Positions 62,871 to 64,000 of a stretch of 64,000 nucleotides of DNA are shown here, one piece after another (within the stretch, counting starts at the first letter, position 1; the number at the start of each line of letters is the position of its first letter). The stretch lies in the NCBI RefSeq assembly GCF_017104715.1, contig NZ_JAAGPI010000001.1, forward strand, positions 558,001 through 622,000, written 5' to 3'. A model generated the notes under the pieces. It was given only the letters and a program-made list of their open reading frames with translations, was not told where the DNA came from and ran no database searches. The position numbers were made by a program, and so were the translations under genes. The DNA is from Burkholderia sp. Ac-20365 (GTDB lineage: Bacteria > Pseudomonadota > Gammaproteobacteria > Burkholderiales > Burkholderiaceae).

Positions 62871-64000
62871 GTGTTTTACTCGACCCGCCCGACCCTATAC
62901 CGCACCTGGTTTTACACTGCCGTGACAACGGCATGTCTCACCGGTCCTCTCTGCGTCGACGCGCAAGCGATCGCACCGCATGCTGTCGCGGCTTCCGCAC
63001 CATCGCCTGCATCGGCGCCAGTGAAAGAGAAGCGTGTGGCATCCGCGACTGCGAGCGCGAACGCGCCGATCGATTTCCCGACGATAGTCGAGCGCTACGG
63101 ACCTGCGGTGGTGAACATTCGCGCGATCCTGCCGGAGAAGCCGCTCGCGCCGGCTGCGGCACCCGCGGCCCCGGCGCCCGCGTCGGGCGCGTCGGGTGCA
63201 TCGGGCGCGAGTTCCGAAGCGATCGACGGTGACGATCCGCTCTTCGCGTTTTTCAAGCAGGCCATGCCGCAGTCGCAAGACGGGCAGGGCAGCACGCCGC
63301 GCGCGATGTCGGGTGTGGGATCGGGTTTCATCGTCAGCCCGAACGGTTTGATTCTCACCACCGCGCATGTCGTCGACGGTTCGGACGACGTGACCGTTCG
63401 CCTGACTGACCGGCGCGAGTTCAAGGCGAGAGTGGTGGCCGTCGACGGACAAAGCGACGTCGCCGTGATCCAGATCGATGCGGCGAAGCTGCCTGTCGTC
63501 AAGCTCGGCGATTCGACGCGCGTGCGTGTCGGCGAGCAGGTGCTGACGATCGGTTCGCCGGACAACTATCAGAACACGGTGACGGCTGGCATCGTCAGCG
63601 CGACGTCGCGCACGCTTGCCGATGGCACGACGTTTCCGTTCTTCCAGACCAACGGCGCGTTGAATCCCGACAACTCGGGCGGCCCTGTGTTCAATCGCGC
63701 GGGCGAAGTGGTCGGTATACACGTTCAGGTTTACGCCGACGGCGATCGTTTCCAGAGCCTGACGTTCGCGATTCCGATCAGCATGGCGAACAAGGTGCGC
63801 GCGCAGTTGCAGGCACAGCAGCGTTCTCAGGACGGTGATGCGCATGGCGCGTTCGGCATGCAGGTGCAGGACGTCGATCCGGGACTTGCGGGTGCGTTTG
63901 GCCTGCCGCGCGCGTCGGGTGCGCTGGTGATTGCCGTCGAGCCGGGCAGTCCAGCCGCCACGAGCAAGCTGAAACCCGGCGATGTGATCGTGCAGGTTGG
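62871..64000 (+). CDS. HtrA/DegP-like periplasmic serine protease, 3' partial
   Basis: The gene runs off the right edge after about 376 residues. GTG at 62871 is the start, with GGAGGT five bases upstream. A hydrophobic signal segment is followed by an Ala/Pro-rich linker, a trypsin-like domain and the beginning of a PDZ domain (GMQVQDVDPGLAGAFGLP). The triad is His166 (TTAHVVDG), Asp196 (SDVAVIQID) and Ser269. The usual GNSGG is DNSGG here, so Asp267 replaces the glycine of the oxyanion loop. It is probably a stress protease of envelope proteins, with possibly altered activation. Confidence 0.9.
   Translation, partial: MFYSTRPTLYRTWFYTAVTTACLTGPLCVDAQAIAPHAVAASAPSPASAPVKEKRVASATASANAPIDFPTIVERYGPAVVNIRAILPEKPLAPAAAPAAPAPASGASGASGASSEAIDGDDPLFAFFKQAMPQSQDGQGSTPRAMSGVGSGFIVSPNGLILTTAHVVDGSDDVTVRLTDRREFKARVVAVDGQSDVAVIQIDAAKLPVVKLGDSTRVRVGEQVLTIGSPDNYQNTVTAGIVSATSRTLADGTTFPFFQTNGALNPDNSGGPVFNRAGEVVGIHVQVYADGDRFQSLTFAIPISMANKVRAQLQAQQRSQDGDAHGAFGMQVQDVDPGLAGAFGLPRASGALVIAVEPGSPAATSKLKPGDVIVQV

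Noticed and set aside
62550..63232. Two overlapping small open frames before the HtrA-type protease
   Set aside because: They lack ribosome sites and recognisable sequence, and the second runs out of frame through the protease start.

Overview
The window is GC-rich, densely coded DNA from a Burkholderiaceae bacterium, most likely Paraburkholderia or Caballeronia. The evidence is the strong G/C third-position bias, the classic short Burkholderia porin, FUSC/NodT efflux operons, the many LysR/IclR/AraC regulators each beside a small catabolic cluster, and a dispersed palindromic repeat I recall from Paraburkholderia genomes. No tRNA, rRNA, essential housekeeping cluster, phage or IS transposase is visible. 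The content looks like the accessory, catabolic part of a multi-replicon genome. These assignments are by eye; no database search was possible.

Layout. 1-5.7 kb: a four-gene aromatic-acid type efflux operon (the first gene is cut by the window edge), convergent with an AraC regulator. 6.2-20.8 kb: two paralogous winged-helix/STAND ATPase regulators. One is followed by a Tat-exported alpha/beta hydrolase. The other is followed by an eight-gene, tightly packed operon (isochorismatase-like hydrolase, amidohydrolase, DoxX, degenerate HD protein, XapX, DUF1275, VOC, alginate-export-type porin). The DNA just 3' of each regulator gene carries the same triple direct repeat (25 of 32 bases identical), which I propose as their operator. 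20.9-27.2 kb: a secreted Pro/Tyr-rich protein, then dctA, leuD, leuC and a fluoroacetate-dehalogenase-like hydrolase on the minus strand, with a divergent LysR. 27.2-28.0 kb: no gene, but a 650-bp long inverted repeat with nested palindromes. 28.0-31.9 kb: pectin/uronate catabolism (iclR, kduD, kduI, with divergent kdgT). 32-35 kb: an MFS exporter, a DsbA-family protein and a divergent LysR. 35.2-42.1 kb: a cupin dioxygenase-like protein, two SDRs, an ACS-type MFS transporter, an IclR and a LysR, a Gfo/Idh dehydrogenase and a type II dehydroquinase.

42.2-51.2 kb: a DUF1328 peptide, an FtsH-like membrane AAA protease, an acyltransferase, a VIT-like membrane protein, an APC permease (TTG start), a glutaminase and a GGDEF cyclase. 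51.4-59.4 kb: a cupin, a secreted beta-propeller protein, a zinc alcohol dehydrogenase, a small conserved hypothetical, a large secreted Gly/Asn-rich protein and a general porin. 59.8-64 kb: a LysR, a tandem glycine riboswitch in front of a DadA/glycine-oxidase-like flavoprotein, and an HtrA-type protease cut by the right edge.

The best candidate for an undescribed system is the pair of STAND regulators with their shared repeat operator and the cryptic 13.6-20.8 kb operon.
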